A stretch of 64,000 nt of DNA from Pseudomonas sp. NFR16 (GTDB lineage: Bacteria; Pseudomonadota; Gammaproteobacteria; Pseudomonadales; Pseudomonadaceae), in NCBI RefSeq assembly GCF_900108875.1, contig NZ_FNYJ01000005.1:372001-436000 (forward strand), given 5' to 3'. Below, in pieces: positions 61,436-64,000 of the stretch. The notes under the pieces were generated by a model. It was not told the origin of the DNA. It saw only the letters and a program-made list of their open reading frames with translations, and made no database searches. Position numbers and translations under genes: made by a program. Every line of letters starts with the position of its first letter. Positions within the stretch are counted from its first letter, which is position 1.

Positions 61436-63490
61436 TCAACCCAGAAGGGAAATGTCAGCGACGCCGAGGAACAGATTACGCAGACGTGCCAGCAACGCAT
61501 AACGGTTGGCTCTCACGCTTGCATCTTCCGCGTTGACCATTACAGCCTCGAAAAACGCATCGACAGGCTCGCGCAATGCAGCCAGACGTGCCAGCGCTTC
61601 GTTGTACTGACGGCCTGCGGACATCGGCGCTACGGCCTGGTCAGCCTGCTGAATCGCCGAATACAGCGAGAACTCGTTGGCGTTGTCGAAATACTTTGGC
61701 TCGACGGTCTGGGCAATGTTGCCTTCGGCCTTGCTCAGCAGGTTCGACACACGCTTGTTCACCGCGGCCAGTGCAGCGGCCTCAGGCAACTTGCGGAACG
61801 CCTGAACGGCTTGCACGCGCTGATCGAAATCCAGCGCCGAACCTGGCTGCAGGGCACGCACCGAGAGGTACACCGACACGTCGACGCCTTCGTCTTCGTA
61901 ACGCGCACGCAGGCGGTCGAAGATGAATTCCAGGACCTGCTCGGCCAGACCGGCTGATTTCACCTTGGCACCGAACTGGGTGACGGCGAATTGCACGGTC
62001 TTGATCAGATCCAGGTCCAGCTTCTTCTCGATCAGAATACGCAGAATGCCCAACGCTGCACGACGCAGTGCATACGGGTCTTTGCTGCCGGTTGGAAGCA
62101 TGCCGATGCCGAAGATACCGACCAGCGTGTCGAGCTTGTCAGCGATGGCTACCGCCGAGCCCGTCAATGTGGATGGCAGTTCAGCGCCTGCACCGCGCGG
62201 CATGTATTGCTCGTTCAGCGCGAGTGCGACGTCCTGTGGCTCGCCGTCGGCCAGCGCGTAGTAGTAACCCGCCACGCCTTGCATTTCCGGGAACTCGCCG
62301 ACCATTTCGGTCGCCAGGTCGCATTTGGACAGCAGGCCCGCACGGCCGGCACGCTGAGCGTCGCCGCCAATGCGGGGTGCGATGAACGCGGCCAGTCGGG
62401 AAACCCGCTCGGCTTTGTCGAACACGGTGCCCAGTTGCGCCTGGAACACGACGTTCTGCAGACGCTGGTTGAAGGTCTCCAGTTTCTGCTTCTTGTCCTG
62501 CTTGAAGAAGAACTCGGCATCGGTCAGACGAGGACGAACGACTTTCTCGTTGCCCAGGACGATCTGCGAGGGATCCTTGCTCTCGATGTTGGCGACCGTG
62601 ATGAAACGCGGCAACAGCTTGCCTTCGGCGTCCAGCAGGCAGAAATACTTCTGGTTGTCCTGCATGGTGGTGATCAGGGCTTCTTGCGGCACTTCAAGGA
62701 AACGCTCCTCGAACGAGCACACCAGCGGCACGGGCCATTCGACCAGCGCGGTCACTTCGTCGAGCAGTGCCGGCGGCACGATTGCGGTGCCTTCGTGCTG
62801 AGTCGCCAACTCGTCGATGCGCTTGCTGATCAGCTGACGACGCTCGTTGAAATCCGCGAGCACGTGGGCGGCACGCAGGTCGCTGACGTAGCTTGCAGGC
62901 GAAGTGATGCGCACGCTTTCCGGATGATGGAAGCGGTGACCACGCGATTCACGACCCGCTGTCTGAGCGAGGATCGTGCAGTCGATGACCTGTTCGCCGA
63001 ACAGCATTACCAGCCACTGGGTCGGCCGCACGAACTCTTCCTTGCGCGCGCCCCAGCGCATGCGCTTGGGAATCGGCAGATCGTTCAACGAGTCTTCGAC
63101 GATGGTCGGCAACAGACTGGCGGTCGGCTTGCCAGCGATGCTCTGGCTGTAGCGCAGTTTCGGGCCGCTCTGGTCGATTTCGCTCAGGTCAACGCCGCAC
63201 TTCTTGGCAAAGCCCAGTGCCGCTTGAGTCGGATTGCCGTCGGCGTCGAATGCAGCCTGACGCGGCGGGCCGTCCAGGTTGACGCTGCGATCGGGCTGTT
63301 GGGTCGCAAGCTCGGTGATCAACACGGCCAGACGACGCGGTGCTGCGTAAACCTGCTTGGCGTTGTAAGTCAGGCCAGCGGCCTGCAGGCCTTTTTCGAT
63401 ACCGGCCAGGAATGCTTCGGCCAAGGTATTCAGTGCCTTGGGTGGCAGTTCTTCGGTGCCCAGTTCAACCAGGAAATCTTGAGCACTCAT
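61436..63490 (-). CDS. glyS: Glycyl-tRNA synthetase beta subunit
   Basis: 684-residue beta subunit of the tetrameric bacterial GlyRS. Starts MSAQDFLVELGTEELPPKAL (canonical); ends in a DALR-type anticodon-binding region (RYALLARLRNLFLGVADISL). Overlaps glyQ by 4 bp. Confidence 0.99.
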   Translation of the reverse strand: MSAQDFLVELGTEELPPKALNTLAEAFLAGIEKGLQAAGLTYNAKQVYAAPRRLAVLITELATQQPDRSVNLDGPPRQAAFDADGNPTQAALGFAKKCGVDLSEIDQSGPKLRYSQSIAGKPTASLLPTIVEDSLNDLPIPKRMRWGARKEEFVRPTQWLVMLFGEQVIDCTILAQTAGRESRGHRFHHPESVRITSPASYVSDLRAAHVLADFNERRQLISKRIDELATQHEGTAIVPPALLDEVTALVEWPVPLVCSFEERFLEVPQEALITTMQDNQKYFCLLDAEGKLLPRFITVANIESKDPSQIVLGNEKVVRPRLTDAEFFFKQDKKQKLETFNQRLQNVVFQAQLGTVFDKAERVSRLAAFIAPRIGGDAQRAGRAGLLSKCDLATEMVGEFPEMQGVAGYYYALADGEPQDVALALNEQYMPRGAGAELPSTLTGSAVAIADKLDTLVGIFGIGMLPTGSKDPYALRRAALGILRILIEKKLDLDLIKTVQFAVTQFGAKVKSAGLAEQVLEFIFDRLRARYEDEGVDVSVYLSVRALQPGSALDFDQRVQAVQAFRKLPEAAALAAVNKRVSNLLSKAEGNIAQTVEPKYFDNANEFSLYSAIQQADQAVAPMSAGRQYNEALARLAALREPVDAFFEAVMVNAEDASVRANRYALLARLRNLFLGVADISLLG

Positions 63491-64000
63491 TGTGCAGCCT
63501 CCAGCTTAGCCAACACTTCATCGCGAATATCGGGTGCGGCCATCGGGAAGCCAAGTCGGGCCCGGGCCATCAGGTACGCCTGAGCCACGGAACGGGCCAG
63601 GGTGCGTACGCGCAGGATGTATTGCTGACGCGCCGTCACGGAGATCGCGCGGCGGGCATCGAGCAGGTTGAAGGTGTGCGAGGCCTTGAGGACCATTTCG
63701 TAGCTCGGCAATGGCAGCTCGGCTTCGATCAGGCGTACCGCTTCGCTTTCATAGAAATCGAACAGCTCGAACAGTTTGTCGACATTGGCGTGCTCGAAGT
63801 TGTAGGTCGATTGCTCCACCTCGTTCTGGTGGAACACATCGCCGTAAGTGACTTTGCCGAAAGGGCCGTCTGTCCAGACCAGGTCATAGACCGATTCCAC
63901 GCCTTGCAGATACATCGCCAGACGCTCGAGGCCGTAGGTGATTTCGCCGGTCACCGGATAGCACTCGATGCCGCCCACTTGCTGGAAGTAGGTGAATTGC
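63487..64000 (-). CDS. glyQ: Glycyl-tRNA synthetase alpha subunit, N-terminal part beyond window
   Basis: About 171 C-terminal residues of the catalytic alpha subunit (usual length about 315). GGIECYPVTGEITYGLERLA is the conserved catalytic region. The true start lies past the right edge. It overlaps glyS by 4 bp. Confidence 0.98.
   Translation of the reverse strand, partial: QFTYFQQVGGIECYPVTGEITYGLERLAMYLQGVESVYDLVWTDGPFGKVTYGDVFHQNEVEQSTYNFEHANVDKLFELFDFYESEAVRLIEAELPLPSYEMVLKASHTFNLLDARRAISVTARQQYILRVRTLARSVAQAYLMARARLGFPMAAPDIRDEVLAKLEAAQ

Noticed and set aside
1..64000. tRNA or rRNA genes, CRISPR arrays, insertion sequences, prophage
   Set aside because: No cloverleaf, spaced repeat array, transposase or integrase was recognised on either strand by reading; a dedicated RNA scan was not possible.

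Overview
This window is the replication-origin region of a Pseudomonas chromosome. The core order glmS-glmR-glmU-atpCDGAHFEB-atpI-parB-parA-rsmG-mnmG-mnmE-yidC-yidD-rnpA-rpmH / oriC / dnaA-dnaN-recF-gyrB ... plsC-gmhB-glyS-glyQ is the one known from P. aeruginosa and P. putida. The protein sequences and the two TGTTCCACGTGGAAC-type parS sites in and next to recF agree. The species cannot be fixed from sequence alone; a plant- or soil-associated lineage (P. syringae/P. fluorescens type) is plausible.

Layout. (1) 1-5542, minus strand: a His-rich P1B-type metal ATPase (cut by the window edge) coupled to three SPFH (HflC/HflK-like) membrane proteins. (2) 5823-14299, mostly plus strand: a membrane protein that looks like a catalytically dead CDP-alcohol phosphatidyltransferase, a stand-alone dihydrolipoamide dehydrogenase, an Lrp/AsnC regulator divergent from a LysE exporter, the Tat-exported glucan protein OpgD, and a two-gene exopolysaccharide module (polymerase/ligase-like membrane protein plus secreted glycosidase) with an ops-like element in its leader. 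(3) 14340-23613, minus strand: a tightly packed eight-gene biosynthetic operon. (4) 24005-27098: two LysR regulators and an EamA exporter. (5) 27174-47384: the conserved glm/atp/par/mnm/yid block, almost all on the minus strand and so transcribed away from the origin. (6) 47385-47969: oriC. (7) 47970-54191: dnaA-dnaN-recF-gyrB on the plus strand. (8) 54258-59855: accessory genes (acyltransferase, GH63-like glucosidase, MFS transporter) lying between gyrB and plsC. (9) 60035-64000, minus strand: plsC, gmhB, glyS and partial glyQ.

The most interesting system is the operon at 14340-23613. In transcription order it encodes a cupin, a methionyl-tRNA-synthetase-like protein, a DAO-type FAD oxidase, a periplasmic-binding-protein fold without a signal peptide, a PvdA/IucD-type N-hydroxylase, SbnA and SbnB (L-2,3-diaminopropionate synthesis), and a large FAD/NAD(P)-binding protein. 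Cupin plus MetRS-like plus N-hydroxylase plus FAD amine oxidase is the signature of hydrazine (N-N bond) synthetase pathways known from actinomycete products. Here the cupin and MetRS parts are separate proteins and the set is joined to a diaminopropionate supply, which suggests a small N-N-bonded amino-acid metabolite.

A second strong pattern is at nucleotide level. By eye I find 30 perfect 9-bp DnaA boxes (TTATCCACA on either strand) in 64 kb, where about 0.5 is expected by chance. Only four are in oriC, and seven lie inside one coding gene (14340-16157), read in different frames. The mnmG-mnmE intergenic region also looks like an origin. I saw no tRNA or rRNA genes, insertion sequences or CRISPR arrays.
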